DNA from: Elgaria multicarinata webbii
Lineage: Eukaryota > Chordata > Lepidosauria > Squamata > Anguidae
NCBI RefSeq assembly: GCF_023053635.1
Contig: NC_086182.1
Location: 36,622,001 to 36,686,000 of the forward strand
DNA: 64,000 nucleotides
Direction of reading: 5' to 3'
The notes under the pieces are model-generated. The model was not told the origin of the DNA. It saw only the letters and a list, made by a program, of their open reading frames with translations, and ran no database searches. Made by a program: the position numbers and the translations under genes. Positions 32,701 to 42,463 of the stretch are shown piece by piece (positions within the stretch are counted from its first letter, which is position 1; each line of letters opens with the position of its first letter).

Positions 32701-35700
32701 CCTGAGAAAAGACAGAGGGGTTGGAATTGTGTCCCCTGGTACGCAAGCTTAGGACCTACACTGAGGCTCAAAGGGCAAGAGATGCACAGCGCCGCATGAA
32801 TCAGAACACTGCCGCATGACTGAGAACGGCACTGCATAAGTCAGGCGCTGCAGAGCCTTCACAAACCCACCAAGGGCAGACCCCCCCTCCCCTCCCCTCC
32901 CCTCACTCAGCTCACCTCTATTCCGAGCATAGCGGCCTGGTGAGCCGTTCTCCTGTAATGGGTGACCACCAAGGCTTCATCTCTCCGCGGGGCATGAGGG
33001 TTCTCCACAAAGCTGTTACCTGAGGGGTCATCCAGGACCTAGGGGAAAGGGAGGGGGGAAAGATCTTCATTTTGCTTCCACAGGGAACAGTGGGGTGACT
33101 GTTTGCACCGGCCAGGGGATCCCTCCGGGCAGCCCTGCCCTCATGGCACTTACGAAGGTGAAGGCAGAATCCACTTCTTTCAGGCGCTTCAGCTTGGAAA
33201 TGAACACATCTATCTTTCCTGCCACGTCTCTGTCAGTTTCCTGTGACCAAAAAGCAGGTGCAGCCGCCTTTAGCATCCAGACCAACTTAGAAGAGGCTTT
33301 GCAGCAAATGACCACCAGCCTGCCCAATGGACACAGTTTCACTGGCCACCAATCTAGATGGCTTTAAAGGGGCAACAGAGAAATCCATGGAGGGGAAGGC
33401 TGCTGATCCTGAGAGCTAAATGCTACTTCCGGTATCAGAAGCAGCCCTGCCTCTCTGCCAACCCGGTTGGCCGCAGTGTGAACAGAATGCTGGCTTAGCT
33501 GCTTCTGCTTCTGTTCTTATGCCAAGCCAGACAGCGGGTCTCTCTAGCCCAGCAGCTCTCTACGGCTCCAACTGACAAGTGACTCTCCAGACAGCTGGCC
33601 TTGATTGAAGCCGCCTATTTAGGGTCGCAGGCCTACAAGAGAGGCATCCAAACAAACCAGGCAGTCTTTCAACGCTTCCAAACAATGCTCATGTTTAACT
33701 TCCCAAGGGATGGAGGCCTGAGGAAGCCTAATATCCACTCCATATCCAGGCTATTCCACAAGCACCACTGCAGAACCCGCCGTTGCCAGGAGTCTTTGCA
33801 GCGAGCAAGAAATCCAGCAACACGTAACACCGTCCCGCTCTGGAGCCAACCCTGAAGCCCCACAAAGCCACAGGCCAAGAGGAAAGCACTCCGACGGATC
33901 GCTTGCAAGCGGCTTACCCTGCGGCCTGGCTGGTCCTGCTCCAGTCCGGCTATGGCTCTGCCAATTAACCCTTCCAGGGTGGTAAGAGCTGGTGAGAGGG
34001 AGGGGAGGAAGCCAGAGACATTAGTACCCCACCAGGCGCACCAGCAGTCTTCCAGCGTGGCGCACAAAAGGACTGTGACTATGAGGTTGGGCTGTTCGCT
34101 GGCTCTCATGAACCGAGGTTAGCGCATCCTGCCAGCAGCCAAACCCTCTGCAGCGAGCCAAAGACTGGGTGGCCACAGGGAACAGAAGCCACCACTGCTG
34201 TTCCTTGGAAGGGGGCCGCAGCAAGGCAGCGTCCGTGCCAGAGCCCCCTTTCTCTACCGTGACCCACTGACCCAACTAGCTGGAGAAAATACAAGGGATG
34301 GAACTAGCATGCTGGCCGGGTGCCAGAACAGAGGGTGAGCTGGAAGTGGAACAGAGGAACGCAGCCAAAAGCCACCACTGCTTTGGAAAGCAGTCAGCCC
34401 TTGACCAGAAGCAGTATGAGAGCCTACAACTCAGTATTCAGGGAGAGGTTTATCAGGGGTCTGGATCCCATAGGCTGACCTCTGGCCCTTTTCTCGCAAA
34501 TACGCCCTCCACACACCCCCCAAAAGCCCCAGTGGAACAGGCCACTTCCACACCCCTACGCAGCAGCTCCTCCTCCTCCTCAACGGGTCACCTCAACAGC
34601 GTCAAGAATGCGCTAGCTGCTCCTGCGTCCCACGACCATTGCTAGCAGCCCCAAGACATACCAAAATGACCATATACCCACCTCCCTTCTGAGAAAAAGC
34701 AGGGATTTCAAAGTCTAGCTCAGGGACTCTAGCTGTGGCACAGTCAGTCTTCACCACTTCCCTATTCATATCCTGGAGAGAATGATTTACAGGAGAGGTT
34801 ACACCAGCCTTGAAGCCACCCTGCCAGGACAGGCCCAAAGCACACACGAACTACGGGAGGGAGATCAAGCCCACCCCACCAAGCCCAGCTGTGATTCAGA
34901 GACCCTTGCTGAGGCACCTGAAAACCCAGCCTTCCTCAATCTGTTTTGGATTTCAATTCCCATCAACCCCAGCCAGCATAGCCAGTGGCCAGGAATCCTG
35001 GGAGTTGCAGTCCAAAACACCAGGAGGGCACCAGTTGGGGAAGGAAGCCTTACTGGCTATCCATAGAGCAAGAGCACGGCATTCCCCTCAGACTGCTAGA
35101 TGTTTAATCCTGGTTTCATAAACCTTGGTGACCAGACCACTCCCCACTCCCCCAGTTTTTTGAACTCTGCACCTATGGATGGCTGTAAAACATCTCTCTT
35201 TTGGCTTGGCTGAGTCACCTTTTACATTTGGAGCACTGTTTTACAGCTTGCTAAGTCCCTTAAGATTTGTACCTAGAGCCTTGGGAAGACGGCTGATGAA
35301 AGCTTTTATAAAGTGAGGGTACATTCAATCACATCATCATCATCGTCTGAATGAGCGCATAGACCTGTCTTAGCCGGCCCAAGGATTAAGGTAAGCATCA
35401 GAAGAGCCCTGCTCTCTGGCTCACCAGCAAGAGCCAATAGGGCGGCAGGGATAGGGGGGGCCTCTCTCAGTGGTGCCCCCCACACACACACACACACCTT
35501 TGGATCTCCCCTCCCTCCCAAAGAGACACATAAGGGCTTCATCACTGGTGGCTTTTAAAATAAGCCTTAAGATGGATACGTCCCAGTCTTCATTCAGTGC
35601 TTAGAAATCATTAGCAGCTGCTGCTACCGATGTGTCTTTGTTTAATTGTATGTTCAGTTTGTGGCAGTATTGTACATGGCCTTGTGAGGGCAGTGTGACC

Positions 35701-36850
35701 TAAGAGGTGGGTTAAAAATCTCTTTGCTAATAATATTTAATTTTAACGTTGACAAGAGCAGCTTAGCTTCAGGACAGCTGCTGCATCATGCTTCTTGGAA
35801 CTGGGACCTTAAGCCTACTTCTGGGTGTGGAATTCTGGCGCAGGAAAGCAGCAGCCCAGCCAACCCACAGCCACGCAAAGCTTCCATGGGCCGGGTCTTC
35901 TCTGCTGCCAATAAGCTCTGTGATGCGTCCAGGTGTTGTGCAGTAAGACCCAAGGGGGCAGGATCCGTGCCAAGCCCAGTCTTCAGAGTTGCCAACATTG
36001 CTTCGCAAGCAACACTGCCGTCCTTAAGACGCTACCATGGGGTGCAGGAGACGGGCCCACCCACCTGCTTGTTCCGCACGGCCAGCGTGAAGCACACTCC
36101 TTGGTCCTGGATCCGGCCAGCCGACTGGATCTCAGAGTTTGCCCAGCTGCAGCTGCTGCAGGTGAAGGAGCTGACAATGATCTCCTTGAAGAACGGGATC
36201 CTGGTCAGCAGCAGCCGAGTCACTCCCTGGGGCGGGCGAGAGCAGAAACCTCAATAATGCCCAGAGGCTCACAGCCCTAAACGGCCTCTTTGCGCCCGCT
36301 TTGTGTGAACGTGCAGCCTTCATTCCAGAAGCAGAGCTCGGAAATAAGAGCCACCCACCCCTCTTTCCCAGATAACCCCCCCCCCCGTTCTCACAGCCCC
36401 AGAGGAGCCACAGCCCGGCCTCTGCCCCCCCTCCCGCCCCCAAACCTGGCACTATTGCTTTAGGGCCACGTTGCAGCGCCAGCGCCGCTCGGGCCAGGGA
36501 GCTCAGGCCAGAAGATGGGGGGCACGGCGGAAGGGGTCGGGGGGACACGGGGGAGGGGGCTGCCCCCTCCCCCCGTGGCCCCCTTCTTCTGGCCTGGTCT
36601 AAGGCCCAGAGCCACGCCCCCCGCCGAAGGCGCAGCGGGCGGGGGCACTGAGGACTAGGAGCTTGGGGGGCCCAGGCGGCGGCGCCCCCCCGACCCCCGC
36701 CCCGCTCACTTGGCGGTAACAGGCCATGCAGAGGGACTCGATCTCGGCCGGCAGCTGCTCCTCGTCCTCGGCGTTGAGCGGGCGGAACAGCCTGGAGGCG
36801 GAGGCGGAGGCCTCCCCCCTGCCGGGGTCCAGCGCCCCGAGGGCCGACAT
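29772..36850 (-). CDS. ZPR1: ZPR1 zinc-finger protein
   Basis: Exons in transcript order: 36710-36850, 36065-36226, 34682-34772, 33918-33988, 33154-33240, 32916-33038, 32648-32701, 32445-32511, 32071-32141, 31878-31967, 31660-31770, 31225-31311, 30703-30768 and 29772-29906. The total is 1356 nt, 451 residues (human 459). All introns are GT-AG with matching phases. ZPR1 is a nuclear/cytoplasmic partner of eEF1A, the EGF receptor tail and the SMN complex. It has two C4 zinc fingers, each split by an intron. Finger 1 is CMAC (41-44) with CSSC (70-73); finger 2 is CPEC (251-254) with CDAC (280-283). Each finger is followed by a homologous A/B domain, visible as the paired motifs [13 protein letters not shown] / [20 protein letters not shown] and LDDPSGNSF / LDDPAGNSY. 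The start was chosen at [10 protein letters not shown], inside a CpG-rich promoter; an in-frame upstream ATG lies 69 nt earlier. Confidence 0.97.
31021..31165 (+). repeat. LINE 3' tail fragment
   Basis: 'gcttttatgctgttttag' followed by 'ttaattcatgttttagttt' and 'ggtggcatataaaataa'. This texture matches the 3' ends of LINEs in this window. It sits in a ZPR1 intron. Confidence 0.45.
34912..35045. repeat. Palindromic interspersed repeat, best-preserved copy
   Basis: The left arm has 'ttcaattcccatcaacccca' and the right arm has 'gggagttgcagtccaaaaca' and 'agggcaccagttggggaagg'. The arms are inverted relative to each other around 'catagccagtggccagg'. It lies in ZPR1 intron 2. Confidence 0.7.
35560..35740 (+). 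repeat. Possible LINE/SINE tail fragment
   Basis: 'tcagtttgtggcagtattgt' followed by 'ggtgggttaaaaatctc' and an A/T-rich end. It is repeat-like in texture but no family match could be fixed. Confidence 0.3.
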
Positions 36851-37020
36851 GCTCCCGCCTCGCTCCACGGCGCTTCCGCAGACTGGAACTTCCGGCACGC
36901 ACATGCGCAGGCGCAACAAGGCTCCTCCCCCTCCTCCTCCTTTCCCCCTCCCCGCGGCCTAAAAGGGCAACGGCTTCGGCCGCGTGACGTCACGGGCGCC
37001 GGCTCAGGGCGCGCTACTCC
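36480..37020. promoter_or_regulatory. ZPR1: CpG-rich ZPR1 promoter / first-exon region
   Basis: CpG-dense sequence around the ZPR1 start (36848-36850) includes an upstream 'cgcgtgacgtcacgggc' with a full CRE (TGACGTCA) at about 36984-36991. There is no TATA box. This fits a CREB/ATF-responsive housekeeping promoter. The CRE match is direct; its use is inferred. Confidence 0.6.
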
Positions 37021-37075
37021 CAGGCGGGCTCCTCGGCCCACACTAGGCCTCCACTAGGCAGAAGCTCAACTGGTA

Positions 37076-37348
37076 GGGTGACCATATGAAATGGAGGACA
37101 GGGCTCCTGTATCTTTAACAGTTGTATTGAAAAGAAAATTCCTCTTCATCACCACAGTTAAAGCTGCAGGTGCCCTGCCCTCTTTTAAATCTGGTCACTC
37201 TAGTATAGCTCCTGCAGCTTTAACTGTGGTGATGAAGAGGGAATTTCACCAGGTTCTCCATATATACAAATGACACCTGCTGAAATTCCCTTTTCTATGC
37301 AACTGTTAAGGATACAGGAGCCCTGTCCTCCTTTTCGTATGGTCACCC
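37076..37348. mobile_element. MITE with long terminal inverted repeats and TA target duplication
   Basis: The ends are GGGTGACCATATGAAA and TTTCGTATGGTCACCC, flanked on both sides by TA. Arms of about 60 bp carry 'ggaggacagggctcctgta' and its complement. A second inverted pair inside ('cacagttaaagctgcagg' and its complement) makes a nested foldback. No transposase is present. The TA duplication would fit a Tc1/mariner-type element. Confidence 0.8.
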
Positions 37349-37390
37349 TATCAACTGGGGAAGCTGGCGAGGAGGAGGAGGAGGAGGCGA

Positions 37391-37612
37391 AGGCTGCCAG
37401 TGGCTACGAGCCCTGATGGCTCTGTGCCGCCTCCAGGATCAGGGGCAGCAAGACTGTGTGCACCAGTTGCTGGGGAACATGGGAGAGAGGGAGGGAGGGT
37501 GCTGTGGCGCCGTGTCGTGCTTTGTGAGTCCCTGGCCGACGGCCGGTTGGCCCCTGTGTGAACGGAGGGCCTAGATGGACCCTGGGTCTGATCCAGCCTC
37601 AGGGCTGCTCTT
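37391..37612 (+). repeat. CR1-clade LINE 3' end, TATGTTCTTA tail type
   Basis: It contains 'caccagttgctggggaacat' and 'ctgggtctgatccagcctca'. It is directly fused to a different CR1 tail at 37613. Confidence 0.7.
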
Positions 37613-37681
37613 ATTGAGCAGGGGGTTGGATTAGATGGCCTTGTAGACCCCTTCCAACTCTGCTATTCTATGATTCTATGT
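37613..37681 (+). repeat. CR1 LINE 3' end (short)
   Basis: 'gagcagggggttggattaga' then the ATTCTATG octamer tail. Only about 70 bp of the 3' end is present. Confidence 0.85.
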
Positions 37682-38497
37682 TCTGAGGAGGAGGAGGAAG
37701 AGGAGGAGGAGGAAGCGCCATGCCCAGCCCAGCAGTGCAGGCAGGCAGGCTGTGAGAGGCCTGAGCTGCTAGTCCTCAGTGGCACCTGCTGGGCCGGCCA
37801 GAGGCCGCCCCCCTCCCTCCCTCCCTCCCCCCCCCGAGCCCCCCAGGAGAGGCTGCAGGGTCTTTGGAGCCAAAGCCGCTCATTCTGTCAGAAGCTCCCC
37901 GCAGCGGCTGAGCCCACTCCATCAGGTGCGCCTCCTGGACCTGGCAGGAGCCTGCCCATATACAGCCAGGAGGGCGTTGTGAATCGTGGCCAGGGAGAAG
38001 GATTCCTGTGGAAGTTTCCCTTCACGGCAGCACAGAGCTCACTGCGACGCTGAGCCGGTGGACGCGCGCAGCGGAGGGTGTTTCCAAGAAGTCGACTAAA
38101 CCCCTTCGCCCTCATTCAAAGCACAGGAAACAGAGTTGCATTGCTGGCTGGGTTGCCCCTTCCACCCTGACTTGCGTCTTCAAAGCCCTTTTGTTCGGGA
38201 GCAGCCCCGTGTGTCCTGGGAGGCTGAAATGCCCCCCACCCACCCACTCACCCACCCTCACCTTCACCCAGCATGTGGATGTAGATCTGCCAATCTGAGG
38301 CCAGTGCTCACTTCATGCATCTGGCTACAGTCCACAAAACCTCATGCCGGAATAATAATTGTGTTAGACTTTAAGATGCCACAAGTCTCTTCGTTGTGTT
38401 GCTGCAGCAGACAAGGCGCCCGTCCCTCTCGGGATCAGTGGCTGGGCTTGCCAAGGGAACTGGACTCACTTTGGGCCAACCTAGCTGCAGGGCTGGG
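37682..38497. other. Intergenic, no gene recognised
   Basis: A GGA-rich run near 37684-37715 is followed by GC-rich sequence. No supportable gene was found. Confidence 0.45.
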
Positions 38498-41285
38498 CCT
38501 TTTTATTTATTTTTATTTATTTATTTATTTATTACATTTTTATACCGCCCAATAGCCGAAGCTCTCTGGGCGGTTCACAAAAATTAAAATCATCATAAAA
38601 CAACCAACAAGTTAAAAATACAAATACAAAATACAATATAAAAAGCACAACCAGGATAAAACCACGCAGCAAAATTGATATAAGGTTAAAATACAGAGTT
38701 AAAACAGTATAATTTAAATTTAAGTTAAAATTAAGTGTTAAAATACTGAGTGAATAAAAAGGTCTTCAGCTGGCGACGAAAGGAGTACAGTGTAGGCGCC
38801 AGGCGGACCTCTCTGGGGAGCTCATTCCACAACCGGGGTGCCACAGCGGAGAAAGCCCTCCTCCTAGTAGCCACCTGCCTCACTTCCTTTGGCAGGGGCT
38901 CACGGAGAAGGGCCCCTGTAGATGATCTTAAGGTCCGGGTAGGTACATATGGGAGGAGGCGTTCCTTCAAATAACCTGGCCCCAAACCGTTTAGGGCTTT
39001 AAATGTCAATACCAGCACTTTGAATCGGGCCCGGACCTGGACTGGCAGCCAATGAAGTTGTAAAAGGACTGGCGTAATGTGATCTCGCCAGCCAGTCCCT
39101 GTTAGTAAACGGGCTGCCCTGTTTTGTACCAGCTGAAGCTTCCGGACCGTTTTCAAAGGCAGCCCCACGTATAACGCATTGCAGTAATCCAAACGAGAGG
39201 TTATCAGAGCATGGATAACTGTAGCTAGGCTATCACTGTCCAGATAAGGGCGCAGTTGGTATATCAGCCTAAGCTGATAAAAGGTGCTCTTTGCCACTGA
39301 GTTCACCTGTGCCTCAAGTGACAGTTCTGGATCGAAGAGCACCCCCAAACTACGGACCCGATCCTTTAGGGAGAGTGCAACCCCGTCCAGGACAGGGCAA
39401 ACATCACCTCGCCGGACAAATGAACCACCCGCTAACAGTACCTCCGTCTTGTCTGGATTGAGTCTCAGTTTGTTAGCCCTCATCCAGTCCATTACCGTGC
39501 CCAGGCACTGGTTCAGAACAGTCACTGCCTCACCTGGGTTTGATGAAAAGGAAAGGTAGAGCTGGGTGTCATCCGCATATTGATGACACCTCAGTCCACA
39601 TCTCCGGATAACCTCCCCCAGCGGCTTCATGTATATGTTAAACAGCATAGGGGATAAAATAGAGCCCTGCGGAACCCCATGGCTTAGGAGCCACGGCACA
39701 GAGCAATAATCCCCCAGCACCACCTTCTGGAATCGGCCATCCAAGTAGGAGCGGAACCACTGCAACGCAGTACCTCCAACTCCCAGCTCAGACAACCTAT
39801 CCAGAAGGATACCATGGTCGATGGTATCGAAGGCCGCTGAGAGGTCCAGGAGAACCAACAGGGTCGCACTCCCCCTGTCTCTCTCCCGACAGAGGTCATC
39901 CCACAGGGCGACCAAGGCAGTTTCTGTTCCAAAACCAGGCCTGAAACCCGATTGAAATGGATCTAGATAATCCGTTTCATTCAAGAGTGCCTGGAGTTGT
40001 CCTGCAACCACCCGCTCAAGCACCTTGCCCAGGAAAGGGATATTAGCCACCGGCCTGTAGTTGTTAACATCTTCCGGGTCCAGATTAGGCTTCTTCAGGA
40101 GTGGTCTAATTACCGCCTCTTTTAAAGAGGCCGGCACCACTCCCTCTCTCAAGGAGGCATTTACAACCTCCTGGACCCAGCCGGCGATCCCCTCCTTATT
40201 TGATGTAATGAGCCACGAGGGGCAAGGGTCAAGCACACAGGTGGTCGACCGGACTTGGCCAAGCACCTTGTCCACATCCTCGGGCCTCAATAACTGAAAC
40301 TCATCCAATAAAACTGAGCCGGACGGCGCTCTGAACGCCTCTACTAGTGGTGCTGCATTAAGTGTGGTGTCCAATTCATGACGAATCTGAGCGACTTTAT
40401 CTTCAAAGTGCCGTGCAAACTCGTCACAGCGTGCTACCGAGGGTTCAACTATCTCACGCCCTGGCCCAGAGTGTAACAGGCCACGAACCACTCGGAAAAG
40501 CTCCGCCGGACGACACCGAGAAGAAGCAATGCTGGTGGAAAAGAACTGCCTCTTTGCCACCCTCACCGCCACAGAGTAGGCTCGATAGTGAGCTCTAGCC
40601 CGTGTTCGATCAGACCCAGCACGAGTTTTCCTCCACCTGCGTTCTAGCCGTCTCCCCTCTTGCTTCATCGCCCTCAGCTCAGATGTATACCAAGGAGCTG
40701 ACCGGGCTCTGCTCAGAGGGAGAGGACGCTTGGGCGCGATCGTGTCAACCGCCCGAGTCATCTCTGCATTCCACAGAGCGACCTGGGCTTCGACAGGAGC
40801 ACCGGCCATATCAGCAGGAAAATCCCCCAGAGCCCTCTGGAATCCATCGGAGTCCATTAGCCTCCGGGGGCGGACCATTTTAATAGGCCCCCCACCCTTG
40901 CAGAGGGGAAAGGCCGCCGAGAGTCTAAACCTCAGTAGGAAGTGATCCGACCATGACAAGGGGGTAGATGTTAGTTCCCCCACTTCCAGATCACCATCCT
41001 CCTGTCCAGTCGAGAAAACCAGATCAAGTGTGTGTCCCTTTGCATGTGTTGGGCCGATGACATGTTGAGACAGCCCCATGGTTGTCATGGCAGCCATGAA
41101 GTCCTGAGCCGCTCCAGATACAGCAGCCTCGGCATGGAAGTTGAGATCCCCCAGAACCACCATCCTGGGGGTCCTCAACACCAGGTCCGAGACAACCTCC
41201 GTCAGCTCAGGCAGGGAGACTGTTGGGCAGCGGGGTGGACGGTACACCAGCAGAATCCCTAATCTGTCTCGAGTACTTTTGGCCG
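38498..41285 (-). mobile_element. 5'-truncated L2-like (CR1/L2 group) LINE
   Basis: The 3' end at about 38500 shows the reverse complement of the (AAATA)n tail and of 'gaaccgcccagagagcttcg', the same 3' UTR found at 4981 and 14941. The coding region holds the C-terminal half of an AP endonuclease and a full reverse transcriptase. The 5' boundary near 41285 abuts an unrelated palindromic repeat, so roughly the first hundred residues of the endonuclease and any ORF1 are missing. It lies between ZPR1 and APOA5. Confidence 0.88.
38731..41280 (-). CDS. LINE endonuclease (partial) / reverse transcriptase frame
   Basis: The uninterrupted frame encodes about 850 LINE residues. The endonuclease C-terminal half shows ILLVYRPP, VVLGDLNFHAE, GHTLDLVFS and SDHFLLRF. 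The reverse transcriptase shows PVANIPFLGKVLERVV, FRPGFGTETALVALWDDL, LLDLSAAFDTIDH, GVPQGSILSPMLFNIYM and the catalytic box YADDTQLYL at about 39555-39580. The conserved C-terminal region with LDYCNALYVGLP and HWLPVQVRARFKVL follows. These motifs place it in the CR1/L2 group, most likely L2. The open frame runs a further 42 codons upstream into a flanking repeat, so the ATG at 41406 is not native. No stop or frameshift interrupts it, so the copy is young. It cannot be autonomous without its 5' end. Confidence 0.88.
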   Translation of the reverse strand, partial: KSTRDRLGILLVYRPPRCPTVSLPELTEVVSDLVLRTPRMVVLGDLNFHAEAAVSGAAQDFMAAMTTMGLSQHVIGPTHAKGHTLDLVFSTGQEDGDLEVGELTSTPLSWSDHFLLRFRLSAAFPLCKGGGPIKMVRPRRLMDSDGFQRALGDFPADMAGAPVEAQVALWNAEMTRAVDTIAPKRPLPLSRARSAPWYTSELRAMKQEGRRLERRWRKTRAGSDRTRARAHYRAYSVAVRVAKRQFFSTSIASSRCRPAELFRVVRGLLHSGPGREIVEPSVARCDEFARHFEDKVAQIRHELDTTLNAAPLVEAFRAPSGSVLLDEFQLLRPEDVDKVLGQVRSTTCVLDPCPSWLITSNKEGIAGWVQEVVNASLREGVVPASLKEAVIRPLLKKPNLDPEDVNNYRPVANIPFLGKVLERVVAGQLQALLNETDYLDPFQSGFRPGFGTETALVALWDDLCRERDRGSATLLVLLDLSAAFDTIDHGILLDRLSELGVGGTALQWFRSYLDGRFQKVVLGDYCSVPWLLSHGVPQGSILSPMLFNIYMKPLGEVIRRCGLRCHQYADDTQLYLSFSSNPGEAVTVLNQCLGTVMDWMRANKLRLNPDKTEVLLAGGSFVRRGDVCPVLDGVALSLKDRVRSLGVLFDPELSLEAQVNSVAKSTFYQLRLIYQLRPYLDSDSLATVIHALITSRLDYCNALYVGLPLKTVRKLQLVQNRAARLLTGTGWRDHITPVLLQLHWLPVQVRARFKVLVLTFKALNGLGPGYLKERLLPYVPTRTLRSSTGALLREPLPKEVRQVATRRRAFSAVAPRLWNELPREVRLAPTLYSFRRQLKTFLFTQYFNT

Positions 41286-41345
41286 GTGGTGGCCCTCCAG
41301 ATGTTTGGCACGCGACTCCCGTCAGTTTTAGCCAGCATAGCCTCA
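41286..41345. repeat. Half copy of the palindromic interspersed repeat
   Basis: 'ggtggccctccagatgtttg' and 'gactcccgtcagttttagcc' match one arm of the family at 34912. The other arm is absent, cut at the 5' end of the LINE insertion. Confidence 0.6.
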
Positions 41346-42463
41346 AGCTGCTCACCCCTGCTTTTACAGCGGGGCCACAATCCACAGCTGTTTGGGCCCT
41401 TCTCACGCAGAGCCAGCTTCAGAAACCAAGGCGTGCTTTGCAGCAGTAGCACAGTATCACGTAGCCTTCAGAAAAGGCAAGACAGGAGAAGCTACATGGG
41501 AAAGTTACTTTACTGCAGACAGTTAAAGAGTTGTTTACAGTCCAAGACACTTAAGCTGAATTTGACATTTCTCTTGACAATGTGTTGTTCATAGATTCAC
41601 ATTGGTTAGGCCGTTCTTTCTTTTTTTTAAGGTCTTATACTCAGAGAAATGGTAGTTGTTGTACATGTGTAAGGGACGTGTAAAGATGTGTAAAACTGCA
41701 TTGTGACAACCTAAGCAAACCTTGGTAAACAGAGCTTGCATGGTATGATCTAGCAATTATCAAAAGGCTGTTAAAAGCCAGAAGTTCAGCTTCATCTGTT
41801 TTGCCATTTTAGTCTGTGGTCTCAAAAGTTGGACAGTCGTTGTGGAGCTGATGTTTCAGTAGCCTTTACGACATTACTTTGTCCTTACTCAAAGCAGCAG
41901 TTCTGCTAACATTTGTGAGAAGAAAAAGTGCAGGAATGGCGACGTTCTTACAAATAGGTAGCATCCTAAACGTCAAATGATCGTTTCATTCCTTTTTTTC
42001 TCTTGCCATCCATCTGGCTTCTACAGGAGCATTCCAGCTAAAAGTTTGGAATTAACCTGGACATTTCTGACATGTTAAAGTCACCACTATGTGCCAAGCA
42101 TGAATCTTCACATGGTGGGCTCTGAGGTTAACCACGTCCTTGGAAATAAGTGCTCACACTTCAAAAGCAGTAACCCTGAGGTCCTGAATTCCCAGCCCTG
42201 CCAACCAACCACTCAGCCATTCAGCAGGCAGGGTGAAGCACGACTGAGAGAGGAGGCATGAAGGGACAGCCATCCCCACTGGCCTCCTCCCCATCCTGAC
42301 CGCGCTGCTCCAGCTCCCCCTCCAAACAGCCTTAATGGTGCACCAAGCCATTCCTAAAAATCTGTCATGGAATCTGTGTATGATGGGTGAGCTTGACCTC
42401 CCCAGCCCCAGGGCCGGCTATTCTGAACAGACCTTTACTGCCTACATGCTTGGGCACAGGGTT
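41346..42463. other. Interval downstream of APOA5
   Basis: This includes the expected APOA5 3' UTR on the minus strand. No canonical AATAAA was recognised close to the stop. The AT-rich part at 41580-42150 has no open frame or recognised repeat. Confidence 0.45.

Noticed and set aside
41281-41406. ATG at 41406 as the start of the LINE protein
   Set aside because: The first 43 codons come from an adjacent palindromic repeat, not the LINE. LINE homology begins near STRDRLGILLVY, so the ORF is 5'-truncated and the start is accidental.
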